A program made the position numbers and the translations under genes. Below, one piece after another: positions 15,836 to 22,389 of a stretch of DNA of 33,261 nt. The stretch is taken from the NCBI RefSeq assembly GCF_011305415.1, contig NZ_JAANOQ010000006.1:198612-231872 (forward strand), read 5' to 3'. The stretch's first letter is position 1. The number at the start of each line of letters is the position of its first letter. This stretch comes from Flavobacterium bernardetii. Lineage in GTDB: Bacteria; Bacteroidota; Bacteroidia; Flavobacteriales; Flavobacteriaceae. The notes under the pieces are model-generated. The model did not search any database. It was not told the origin of the DNA and saw only the letters and a list, made by a program, of their open reading frames with translations.

Positions 15836-16870
15836 TTCAACCCAATTTCGGTTAAAATTATAGGTTCTAAAACCGCTATATATATCAATTTTTTGCAATT
15901 TATCTAACGTGAATTTATGCTGTGCACAACTTGGTACGCTTCCTTCTTTCTTTAGTTTTTTGGCTAAATATTCTTGTTCAAATTGTCCTGGAGTTGGAAT
16001 TAAAAACGCTTTCGCACCTAAAAAAGCTAAATCCATAATAGAAGAATAACCTGAACGGCAAATGATATATTCACTTTCTTGAATCGCAATTTCCAATTCG
16101 TCCGCTTCCATATAATTATAAAACGTAAAATTGTTTTGTTTCGCCATTTTTTGTTCTTTCTCCACCAATCCTTTTACAAAAAGAATAGCGCCTTTAAATT
16201 CAGATAATTCAATACGAAGTTTTTCTTCTAACAAAGTGCGTTGCGGTTCTGGACCAGATAAAACCACAAGTAAATCGTGTTTTTTTGGTAAGTTTTTTTT
16301 CTTAAATCGGGTTAACGGACCAATGAATTTAATGTTTTTTAAATCCGAGTTTTCATGACTTAATCTTCCGCTTAAATTAATACCATCAGAAACATCTGGC
16401 ACCCAACATTCTTTATGTTTTTTAATAAAATGTTGGTGAAATTTACTCGAAATCCAACTCGTATTTCCCGACAACACATTGACTTGGTGTGTAATGTAAA
16501 CGGATGGGATTTTAGACGAAAAAATCCCTGGTCGATTATCTGAGATTATTCCAGAAATTTCATGTTTCTTAATAATCTTATCAAGTACTTTTTTTTCTTT
16601 TCGAATCGCAAAAAATAATTTCGGCAATTGTTTGAAAATTTTGAATCTAAAATCTTCTCCTTTTTCAGAATATTGAATATTATAATCTGGCAAGATTTCA
16701 AAAATATCGTTTGGAAATTCTTTTTTTAATAAATGTAACGAAGCACCATCACTTGCAATAATAGGGGTGAAATTGTTTTCTTTAAGCGCGTAAATAATTG
16801 GAATACAACGAGATGCGTGTCCTAATCCCCAATTCAAAGGAGCCACAAGTATTTTTTTAGAGGTATTCAT
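15809..16870 (-). CDS. MurG-like glycosyltransferase
   Basis: This is a 353-aa GT-B-fold glycosyltransferase of the GT1/GT28 type. The N-terminal Rossmann domain carries the glycine/histidine loop NWGLGHASRCIP (residues 13-24), as in MurG. The C-terminal domain has the sugar-nucleotide-binding region CRSGYSSIMDLAFLGAKAF, then IPTPGQFEQEYLA. The acceptor is not predictable; envelope glycolipid or cell-surface glycan synthesis is likely. It has no signal peptide, so it is probably peripheral on the inner face of the membrane. Its last 27 bases are antisense to the kinase gene and no terminator separates them. I saw no TAnnTTTG box upstream. Confidence 0.85.
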   Translation of the reverse strand: MNTSKKILVAPLNWGLGHASRCIPIIYALKENNFTPIIASDGASLHLLKKEFPNDIFEILPDYNIQYSEKGEDFRFKIFKQLPKLFFAIRKEKKVLDKIIKKHEISGIISDNRPGIFSSKIPSVYITHQVNVLSGNTSWISSKFHQHFIKKHKECWVPDVSDGINLSGRLSHENSDLKNIKFIGPLTRFKKKNLPKKHDLLVVLSGPEPQRTLLEEKLRIELSEFKGAILFVKGLVEKEQKMAKQNNFTFYNYMEADELEIAIQESEYIICRSGYSSIMDLAFLGAKAFLIPTPGQFEQEYLAKKLKKEGSVPSCAQHKFTLDKLQKIDIYSGFRTYNFNRNWVELFTCFQGK

Positions 16871-16949
16871 AATTGAAATGTTTATTTTCGATTTGGGAAA
16901 AGAAAATAATTGAGTTTATTTTTTTACAAAGATAGATACTTTAATTTTA

Positions 16950-16957
16950 TACTTTTG
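16950..16957 (+). promoter_or_regulatory. -7 box of the trmB operon (TACTTTTG)
   Basis: This is an exact TAnnTTTG match 19 bases before the GTG start of trmB. No -33 TTG is visible at the expected distance. Confidence 0.55.
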
Positions 16958-16976
16958 CATTATAAAATTAATTGTT

Positions 16977-17651
16977 GTGGGAAGTAAAAATAAATTAAAA
17001 AGATTTAACGAAAACCTAACGTTCTCTAATGTGTTTCAACCAACTAGAGAAGAAGTGGTAACGGATAGTGTAGCTTTAAAAGGGAAATGGAATACCGATT
17101 TCTTTAAAAATAATAATCCAATTGTACTAGAATTAGGTTGTGGAAAAGGAGAATATTCTGTTGGTTTAGCAGAAAGATATCCTAATAAAAACTTTATTGG
17201 AGTAGATATTAAAGGTGCTCGTTTTTGGCGTGGTGCGAAAACTGCTTTGGAAAACGGTCTGAGTAATGTTGGATTTCTTCGTACGCAAATTGAATTAATC
17301 AAACATTGTTTTGCCGAAAATGAAGTAGACGAAATTTGGATTACTTTCCCAGATCCGCAAATCAAATACAAACGTACGAAACACCGTATGACGAATTCTG
17401 AGTTTTTGCAGAATTATAAAAAAATACTAAAACCAGATGGTTTAATGCACCTAAAAACTGACAGTGAATTCATGCACGGTTACACTTTAGGACTTTTACA
17501 TGGTGAAGGACACGAAGTTTTATATTCGAATCATAACGTATATAACAACGCCGGAGCACCAGAAGTAGTAACAAGTATTCAAACTTTTTACGAAAGTCAG
17601 TATTTAGAAATAAATAAATGTATAACTTACATCCAGTTTAAAATTAAATAG
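16977..17651 (+). CDS. trmB: tRNA (guanine-N7)-methyltransferase
   Basis: TrmB (224 aa) uses AdoMet to methylate G46 in the variable loop of tRNAs. The AdoMet-binding loop is ELGCGKGEYSVGLAERYP (from Glu52), followed by the acidic FIGVDIKGARFW. The family-specific catalytic region is FPDPQIKYKRTKHRMTNSEF. The start is GTG at 16977: the conserved N-terminus GSKNKLKRF follows it directly and no ATG fits. The LysE-type gene begins inside its stop codon (1-base overlap), so the two are coupled. Confidence 0.95.
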   Translation: MGSKNKLKRFNENLTFSNVFQPTREEVVTDSVALKGKWNTDFFKNNNPIVLELGCGKGEYSVGLAERYPNKNFIGVDIKGARFWRGAKTALENGLSNVGFLRTQIELIKHCFAENEVDEIWITFPDPQIKYKRTKHRMTNSEFLQNYKKILKPDGLMHLKTDSEFMHGYTLGLLHGEGHEVLYSNHNVYNNAGAPEVVTSIQTFYESQYLEINKCITYIQFKIK

Positions 17652-18286
17652 TGTCGGTACTTTTTGCTTTTGCTTTCGCAATTTTGTTTTCATTTTTAGG
17701 TGTTATGCCACCTGGAATTGTGAACATGACAGTGGCGAATTATAGCGTAAAAAAATCATTAAAAAGAGCCAAAAAATTTATAAACGGGGCGCTTTTAGTC
17801 GTTTTTGTTCAAAGTATTTTGGCGTTTTATTTTGCTACTTTTTTAGAAAGTCATCCACAAGTGATGAATAATTTAAAATTAGTTGGAAGCGTGGTTTTCA
17901 TTTTGTTAACCATCTTTTTTTTAGGAAAAGGCATTCAAAATAGTATTAGTTCTAAAGAAGAAATCAAGAAAAGATCTACCAAAAGTAAAATGAAACCTTT
18001 TTTACATGGTGTTTTTATTTCTGGATTAAATGTGTTTCCTATTCCATATTATGCTTTTGTGAGTTTGTATTTATCGGCTTTTATTGAAGATTTCTTTACT
18101 AATTTAGTCGGTGTAGCTTTTGTTATTGGAGTCACTTTAGGAACTTTTATTGTGTTTTTATGTTATGCCTATTTGTTTAGAAAAATTAAGCATAAAGTTA
18201 CCTTTTTCATTAAAAATATTAACTTTATAATTGCCATTATTACGGGATTAATTGCCGTTTTCACGATTTATAACTTGAATAAATAA
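17651..18286 (+). CDS. LysE-family exporter
   Basis: This is a 211-aa integral membrane protein with about six hydrophobic segments. The N-terminal PPGIVNMTVANYSVKKSLKR matches the LysE/RhtB pattern of a proline-glycine motif followed by a charged cytoplasmic loop. The family exports amino acids or other small metabolites; the substrate cannot be read from the sequence. The GTG start overlaps the trmB stop by one base, so translation depends on trmB. Confidence 0.8.
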   Translation: MSVLFAFAFAILFSFLGVMPPGIVNMTVANYSVKKSLKRAKKFINGALLVVFVQSILAFYFATFLESHPQVMNNLKLVGSVVFILLTIFFLGKGIQNSISSKEEIKKRSTKSKMKPFLHGVFISGLNVFPIPYYAFVSLYLSAFIEDFFTNLVGVAFVIGVTLGTFIVFLCYAYLFRKIKHKVTFFIKNINFIIAIITGLIAVFTIYNLNK

Positions 18287-18293
18287 ATTTATA

Positions 18294-18350
18294 ACCATTA
18301 AGAAATTAAGTTTATTAAGTCAATAGTTTGTTCGTTAATGTCTTAATAGT
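18294..18350. repeat. Imperfect inverted repeat with ATTAAGA heptamers
   Basis: A 17-base arm (18294-18310) containing ATTAAGA-AATTAAG pairs at 14 of 17 positions with the arm at 18334-18350. It lies in the 139-base gap between the LysE-type gene and the alkyltransferase-like gene. It resembles in design the two heptamer palindromes at 20060-20095 and 21566-21611. It could act as a weak terminator, but there is no T-run. Confidence 0.5.
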
Positions 18351-18425
18351 AAAAAATATAAATTGTATTCTTTAATTCAATCTGCGAATCTTCGGTGAAT
18401 TTTATTAATAAAACTAAGCTATCAA

Positions 18426-18752
18426 TTGAAAATAAAAGAAGACAATTTTTTTGAACGTGTATATGAAGTCGCCCGACAAATTCCTTACGGAAAAGTTACT
18501 TCTTATGGCGCTATTGCTAAAGCTTTAGGTGCAGGTCGTTCTGCAAGAATGGTTGGTTGGGCAATGAACGCTTGTCACGGCAGGGAAGATATTCCTGCAC
18601 ATCGTGTAGTCAATCGCTTAGGACTTTTAACAGGCAAACATCATTTTGATGGCACCAACTTAATGCAACAATTATTAGAAAGCGAAGGCATTCAAGTCAT
18701 TGACAATCAAATTATAGATTTTAAAAAGCACTTTTGGGAACCAGATTTTTAA
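18426..18752 (+). CDS. Alkyltransferase-like (ATL) DNA-repair protein
   Basis: This 108-aa protein corresponds to the DNA-binding domain of O6-alkylguanine-DNA alkyltransferases (MGMT/Ogt). It shows the helix-turn-helix region YGKVTSYGAIAKALGAGRSA and the arginine finger region (GAGRSARMVGWAMN). The catalytic PCHRV motif reads PAHRV, with Ala58 replacing the acceptor cysteine, so it cannot accept an alkyl group. ATL proteins instead bind O6-alkylguanine and hand it to nucleotide excision repair. The start must be TTG at 18426, because the first in-frame ATG lies at residue 41 (MVGWAMN) inside the domain. It probably stands alone. Confidence 0.88.
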   Translation: MKIKEDNFFERVYEVARQIPYGKVTSYGAIAKALGAGRSARMVGWAMNACHGREDIPAHRVVNRLGLLTGKHHFDGTNLMQQLLESEGIQVIDNQIIDFKKHFWEPDF

Positions 18753-18834
18753 GATACTAAAATCCAATAAACAAACCTTATACAATCATTAAAACTTTTT
18801 TAATCGATAAACTACAAACTTTTAAACTTCTTAC

Positions 18835-18842
18835 TATCTTTG
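18835..18842 (+). promoter_or_regulatory. -7 box of the mrp operon (TATCTTTG)
   Basis: This is an exact TAnnTTTG match 70 bases before the mrp ATG, implying an untranslated leader of about 60 bases. No -33 TTG is visible. Confidence 0.5.
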
Positions 18843-18912
18843 CAATCTAAAATTAGTTTAAATAAGCATAGTCTTAAATTGAACTTTTTATAATTAAGTT
18901 TTATATAATACG

Positions 18913-20049
18913 ATGAAATTAGATAGAAAAGAAATTCTTACCGCATTAGAAAGCATTTCAATTGCAGGTGAAGGAAAAAATATGGTAGAAAGTGGTGCGG
19001 TGCAAAACGTAGTAACTTTTGGCGATGAAGTAGTAGTAGATGTAGTTTTAACGACTCCAGCTTTACATATAAAAAATCGTGCGGAAGCAGATATTAAAAA
19101 GGTAATTGCCGAAAAAATAAATGCGGATGCGAAGGTTAAAGTTAACATTAAAGTAGAAACACCAACAAAAGAAGAAGCGAATACGATCAAAGGAAAACAA
19201 ATTCCTGGAATTAGTAATATTATCGCCGTTTCTTCAGGAAAAGGTGGTGTGGGAAAATCTACAATCACAGCGAATTTAGCTGTTGCTTTATCTAAAATGG
19301 GTTTCAAAGTTGGAATTTTAGATGCTGATATTTACGGGCCATCAATGCCAATTATGTTCGATGTGGAATCAGCAAAACCTATTTCAGTTGAAATTGATGG
19401 AAAATCGAAAATGCAACCGGTACAAAGTTATGGTGTGGAGATTTTATCTATCGGATTTTTCACGAAACCAGACCAAGCGGTTATTTGGCGTGGACCAATG
19501 GCTTCAAAAGCGTTAAATCAAATGATTTTTGATGCGAATTGGGGAGAATTAGATTTCATGTTAATCGATTTACCTCCAGGAACTGGTGATATTCACTTAT
19601 CAATTATGCAATCGTTACCAATTACTGGTGCAGTTGTAGTAAGTACGCCTCAAGCTGTAGCTTTAGCAGATGCCAAAAAAGGTGTTTCTATGTTTATGTC
19701 AGATTCTATTCAAGTTCCAGTATTGGGAATTATAGAAAACATGGCGTATTTCACACCAGAAGAACTTCCTGATAATAAATATTATATCTTTGGTAAAGAA
19801 GGTGCAAAAAATTTAGCAGAAGATTTAGAAGTTCCGTTTTTAGGTGAAGTTCCTTTAGTACAAAGCATCAGAGAAGCAGGTGATTACGGAAGACCAGCAG
19901 CGATGCAAACAGGTTCTATTTTAGAAACTATTTTTGAAGAATTAGCCAGAAGCGTTGTCGCTGAAACGGTAAAAAGAAATGAAAATTTACCAGCTACAGA
20001 AGCCATAAAAATTACAACAATGGCAGGATGTTCTGCTGTAAAAAAATAA
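18913..20049 (+). CDS. mrp: Mrp/NBP35-family iron-sulfur carrier ATPase
   Basis: This is a 378-aa P-loop ATPase that carries and delivers Fe-S clusters (Mrp/ApbC). The N-terminal MIP18/DUF59-like domain covers about residues 1-80. The deviant Walker A SSGKGGVGKST starts at residue 107, followed by the DADIYGPSMP switch region and the Walker B-like LIDLPPGTGD. The C-terminus ends TMAGCSAVKK. The CxxC pair that usually bridges the Mrp dimer is not evident. It is followed by a NifU-type scaffold gene and, further on, ferredoxin genes, which supports a role in Fe-S protein maturation. Confidence 0.93.
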   Translation: MKLDRKEILTALESISIAGEGKNMVESGAVQNVVTFGDEVVVDVVLTTPALHIKNRAEADIKKVIAEKINADAKVKVNIKVETPTKEEANTIKGKQIPGISNIIAVSSGKGGVGKSTITANLAVALSKMGFKVGILDADIYGPSMPIMFDVESAKPISVEIDGKSKMQPVQSYGVEILSIGFFTKPDQAVIWRGPMASKALNQMIFDANWGELDFMLIDLPPGTGDIHLSIMQSLPITGAVVVSTPQAVALADAKKGVSMFMSDSIQVPVLGIIENMAYFTPEELPDNKYYIFGKEGAKNLAEDLEVPFLGEVPLVQSIREAGDYGRPAAMQTGSILETIFEELARSVVAETVKRNENLPATEAIKITTMAGCSAVKK

Positions 20050-20059
20050 GTCAATTAGC

Positions 20060-20095
20060 CAATTTTCAATGTGTCAATTGGCACATTGAAAATTG
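20060..20095. repeat. Perfect 14-bp inverted repeat with ATTGAAA heptamers
   Basis: CAATTTTCAATGTG (20060-20073) pairs perfectly with CACATTGAAAATTG (20082-20095) around an 8-base loop that can itself nearly close. Further ATTGAAAATTG copies follow at about 20116-20126 and 20131-20141, running up to the NifU-domain start codon. It fills the mrp-nifU gap. There is no T-run, so this is not a standard terminator. Confidence 0.65.
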
Positions 20096-20145
20096 AAATA
20101 TTAATAATTGGCATATTGAAAATTGTCCAATTGAAAATTGAAAAA

Positions 20146-20385
20146 ATGACAGAAATTGAAATAAACGAAAATATCGAGAAAGCCTTAGCTGAGATTAGAC
20201 CTTTCTTAAATTCAGATGGTGGCGATATTGAATTGGTTGAAGTATTGGATGGAAAACACGTAAAAGTGCGTTTGCAAGGTGCTTGTACAAGTTGCAGTTT
20301 AAGTATCAGTACCATGAAAGCTGGTGTAGAAACTACGATTAAAAAATATGTTCCTCAAATTGAAACGGTTGAAAATATAGCTTAA
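20146..20385 (+). CDS. NifU C-terminal-domain iron-sulfur scaffold protein
   Basis: This 79-aa protein consists only of the NifU C-terminal (Nfu) domain. The cluster ligands are Cys47 and Cys50 in GACTSCSLS, and the domain starts with the usual IRPFLNSDGGDIELVEV. Nfu proteins carry and transfer 4Fe-4S clusters. I chose the ATG at 20146. The longer in-frame start at 20071 would add 25 residues that merely translate the ATTGAAA repeat (IEILIIGILKIVQLKIEK). It lies 96 bases after mrp and probably shares its transcript. Confidence 0.92.
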   Translation: MTEIEINENIEKALAEIRPFLNSDGGDIELVEVLDGKHVKVRLQGACTSCSLSISTMKAGVETTIKKYVPQIETVENIA

Positions 20386-20418
20386 TTTTTTAACCTGATA
20401 AATGTCATAATATAATAC

Positions 20419-20442
20419 GTTACAAATCAATTTCTTTGTAAC
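20419..20442. promoter_or_regulatory. Operator-like palindrome GTTACAAA-N8-TTTGTAAC
   Basis: Two perfect 8-bp arms (20419-20426 and 20435-20442) flank an 8-base spacer, 55 bases before the ferredoxin reductase ATG. The right arm contains TTTG (20435-20438), which stands 17 bases before AAACTTTG (20456-20463), one mismatch from the -7 consensus. A dimeric regulator bound here would cover the -33 element. Size and symmetry suit a Crp/Fnr- or MarR-type site; the regulator is unknown. Confidence 0.45.
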
Positions 20443-20463
20443 ATAGAATTTATAAAAACTTTG
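20435..20463 (+). promoter_or_regulatory. Probable promoter of the ferredoxin reductase gene
   Basis: TTTG (20435-20438), a 17-base spacer and AAACTTTG (20456-20463) fit the Bacteroidota -33/-7 pair with one mismatch. The start codon lies 33 bases downstream. Confidence 0.4.
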
Positions 20464-20496
20464 CGCCTTTTAGCCTTAGTAGCAAAAACAAAAAAA

Positions 20497-21555
20497 ATGA
20501 TTGAAACAGATATATTAATAATTGGAGCAGGTCCAACTGGGCTTTTTGCTGTTTTCGAAGCAGGTTTATTACAATTAAAATGTCATATTATTGACGCACT
20601 TCCTCAACCAGGTGGGCAATTAGCAGAATTATATCCTAAAAAACCTATTTTTGATATTCCAGGTTATCCTGAAGTATTAGCAGGTGATTTAGTAACAAAT
20701 TTAATGGAACAAATTAAGCAATTTCAACCCGGTTTTACATTGGCTGAAACGGCTGAAACCATTGAAAAACTTGAAGATGGTTCTTTTATTGTAACTACAA
20801 ATAAAGGTACGAAACATAAAGCTAAAGCGATTGCTATTGCAGGTGGTTTAGGAACTTTCGAACCAAGAAAACCCATTTTAAAAGACATTGAATTTTATGA
20901 AAAAGAAGACAGAGGTGTCGATTATTTCGTAAAAGATCCAGAAAAATATCGCAACAAAAATATTGTAATTGCTGGTGGTGGTGATTCTGCATTAGATTGG
21001 AGTGTTTTCCTTTCAAATGTTGCTTCTTCAGTGACTTTAATTCATAGAAGAAATGAATTCCGTGGCGCTTTAGATTCTGTAGAAAAAGTACAAGAATTAA
21101 AATCAGCAGGAAAAATAAAATTAATTACGCCTGCTGAAGTCGTAGGTTTCAAAGGAACGGAAAGAATTGAATCTATAGATGTTGAAATGAACGGCGCACG
21201 CATGAATGTGCCAACTGATTATTTCATTCCACTTTTCGGACTAACTCCAAAATTAGGGGCAATTGCCAATTGGGGATTAGAAATTGAGAAAAATGCCATC
21301 AAAGTAAACAACGCTTTAGATTATCAAACCAATATAGACGGAATTTACGCTATTGGTGATGTGAATACTTATCCAGGAAAATTGAAGTTGATTTTATGTG
21401 GTTTCCACGAAGCGACTTTAATGTGTCAAAGTGTGTATAACCGAATCAATCCAGGAAAACGTTATGTGTTAAAATATACAACAGTTTCTGGCGTAGATGG
21501 TTTTGATGGAACAAGAAAAGAAGCAGAAAAAGCAGTTGTAAAATCTATAGATTAA
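20497..21555 (+). CDS. Ferredoxin--NADP(+) reductase, thioredoxin-reductase-like
   Basis: This is a 352-aa flavoenzyme of the two-dinucleotide-fold type. The FAD loop GAGPTG is at residues 10-15 and the NADPH loop AGGGDSALDW at about 159-168. The redox CxxC of thioredoxin reductases is absent, and the PQPGGQLAELYP segment and length match the TrxR-like ferredoxin--NADP reductases (YumC type). It would pass electrons between NADPH and ferredoxin. The ATG at 20497 is preferred to an upstream TTG at 20461, which lies in the promoter and would add a non-conserved leader. A 2Fe-2S ferredoxin gene follows after 74 bases and is its probable partner. Confidence 0.9.
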   Translation: MIETDILIIGAGPTGLFAVFEAGLLQLKCHIIDALPQPGGQLAELYPKKPIFDIPGYPEVLAGDLVTNLMEQIKQFQPGFTLAETAETIEKLEDGSFIVTTNKGTKHKAKAIAIAGGLGTFEPRKPILKDIEFYEKEDRGVDYFVKDPEKYRNKNIVIAGGGDSALDWSVFLSNVASSVTLIHRRNEFRGALDSVEKVQELKSAGKIKLITPAEVVGFKGTERIESIDVEMNGARMNVPTDYFIPLFGLTPKLGAIANWGLEIEKNAIKVNNALDYQTNIDGIYAIGDVNTYPGKLKLILCGFHEATLMCQSVYNRINPGKRYVLKYTTVSGVDGFDGTRKEAEKAVVKSID

Positions 21556-21565
21556 ATATAATTTT

Positions 21566-21611
21566 GTTTCAAGTTTCAGGTTTAAAGTTAAGCGAACCTG
21601 AAACTTGAAAC
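21566..21611. repeat. Perfect 17-bp inverted repeat with CTTGAAA heptamers
   Basis: A 17-base arm (21566-21582, GTTTCAAGTTTCAGGTT) pairs perfectly with 21595-21611. The right arm runs on into further tandem copies of GAAACTT up to 21624, six bases before the ferredoxin ATG. It fills the gap between reductase and ferredoxin and would form a strong RNA hairpin beside the ribosome binding region. Confidence 0.7.
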
Positions 21612-21629
21612 TTGAAACTTGAACTAAAA

Positions 21630-21962
21630 ATGCCACAAGACGTAACTATTTTTATTACCGACAGAAACGGTGTAAAACACGAAGTTTTAGCGCCAACCGA
21701 CATGAATATGAATGTGATGGAATTAATCCGTTCGTATGAATTAGCCGAAGAAGGAACTGTTGGTGTTTGCGGCGGAATGGCGATGTGCGCTTCTTGTCAA
21801 TGTTATTTACTTAACAATGTTTTAAAAACAGAAAGAAATGACGACGAAGAAGCAATGCTAACTGATGCGTATCACGTAAAGGACAATAGTCGCTTAGGTT
21901 GCCAAATTCACATTTCTGAAGATTTAGAAGGTTTGGAGCTGGAAATTGCACCAGAACAATAG
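21630..21962 (+). CDS. 2Fe-2S ferredoxin (adrenodoxin-like)
   Basis: This 110-aa ferredoxin has the cluster motif Cys47-x5-Cys53-x2-Cys56 (CGGMAMCASC) and the fourth ligand Cys91 in RLGCQIH. The spacing is that of adrenodoxin/putidaredoxin-type ferredoxins, which serve oxygenases, P450s or cluster assembly. I chose the ATG at 21630; an upstream TTG at 21612 lies within the heptamer repeat. It follows its likely reductase directly. The next operon starts 64 bases later with no clear terminator between. Confidence 0.93.
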   Translation: MPQDVTIFITDRNGVKHEVLAPTDMNMNVMELIRSYELAEEGTVGVCGGMAMCASCQCYLLNNVLKTERNDDEEAMLTDAYHVKDNSRLGCQIHISEDLEGLELEIAPEQ

Positions 21963-22026
21963 AATTTTACTTTTTTGTAACTTTTTTATATTTTCCTCGT
22001 ATAATTAAAGTAACAAAAAATAATAG

Positions 22027-22389
22027 ATGCAAAATCCTACTAATTTACTAGGTTTACACGTATTACTTACCTTAAAAACAGCACACAATAGTAAACTTAC
22101 TACTTGTGATTCTTTCATAAATTTTGTAAACTTACTTTTACAAGAGCATGATTTAGAATTAATAGGTCAAACTTCACATGTTTTTGAAAATAATAGCTTT
22201 ACCATTGCTTTTTGTTTGAAAGAATCCCATATTTGTATTCATACTTGGCCAGAAATAAATCAATTAACTACTGATGTGTATTTGTGTAATTATTCTTGTG
22301 ATAATACGCAGAAAGTTAGAACTATTTCAAATCAAATTACGAATTATTTTGAAGCAACTATTGTGAAACAAACTGAAGTAAACAGATGA
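22027..22389 (+). CDS. speD: S-adenosylmethionine decarboxylase, prokaryotic SpeD type
   Basis: This is a 120-aa pyruvoyl enzyme precursor of the prokaryotic class. Self-cleavage would occur at Glu66-Ser67 in ESHICIHTWPE, making the pyruvoyl group from Ser67. His72 and Cys87 (DVYLCN) follow at spacings of 5 and 15 residues, the same as Ser63, His68 and Cys83 of the Thermotoga maritima enzyme. It would make decarboxylated AdoMet, the aminopropyl donor. It heads a seven-gene operon with a membrane-fused spermidine-synthase homologue. Its stop codon overlaps the next start (ATGA). No ornithine or arginine decarboxylase is present. An alternative is one of the SpeD-derived amino acid decarboxylases; the AdoMet-type catalytic residues favour the classical reaction. 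Confidence 0.85.
   Translation: MQNPTNLLGLHVLLTLKTAHNSKLTTCDSFINFVNLLLQEHDLELIGQTSHVFENNSFTIAFCLKESHICIHTWPEINQLTTDVYLCNYSCDNTQKVRTISNQITNYFEATIVKQTEVNR

Noticed and set aside
20071..20145. N-terminal extension of the NifU-domain ORF starting at 20071
   Set aside because: The 25 extra residues only translate the ATTGAAA repeat, and the conserved domain begins just after the ATG at 20146.
20461..20496. TTG start giving a longer ferredoxin reductase
   Set aside because: The TTG is part of the -7-like element, and the FAD-binding fold starts normally from the ATG at 20497.
21600..21624. Tandem GAAACTT copies as a CRISPR-like array
   Set aside because: The units are 7 bases with no spacers, and no cas genes are present.
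21974..22016. TTTGTAAC and GTAACAAA as a second copy of the reductase-type palindrome before speD
   Set aside because: The arms are not complementary (GTAAC repeats in the same sense), so this is not an inverted repeat like 20419-20442.
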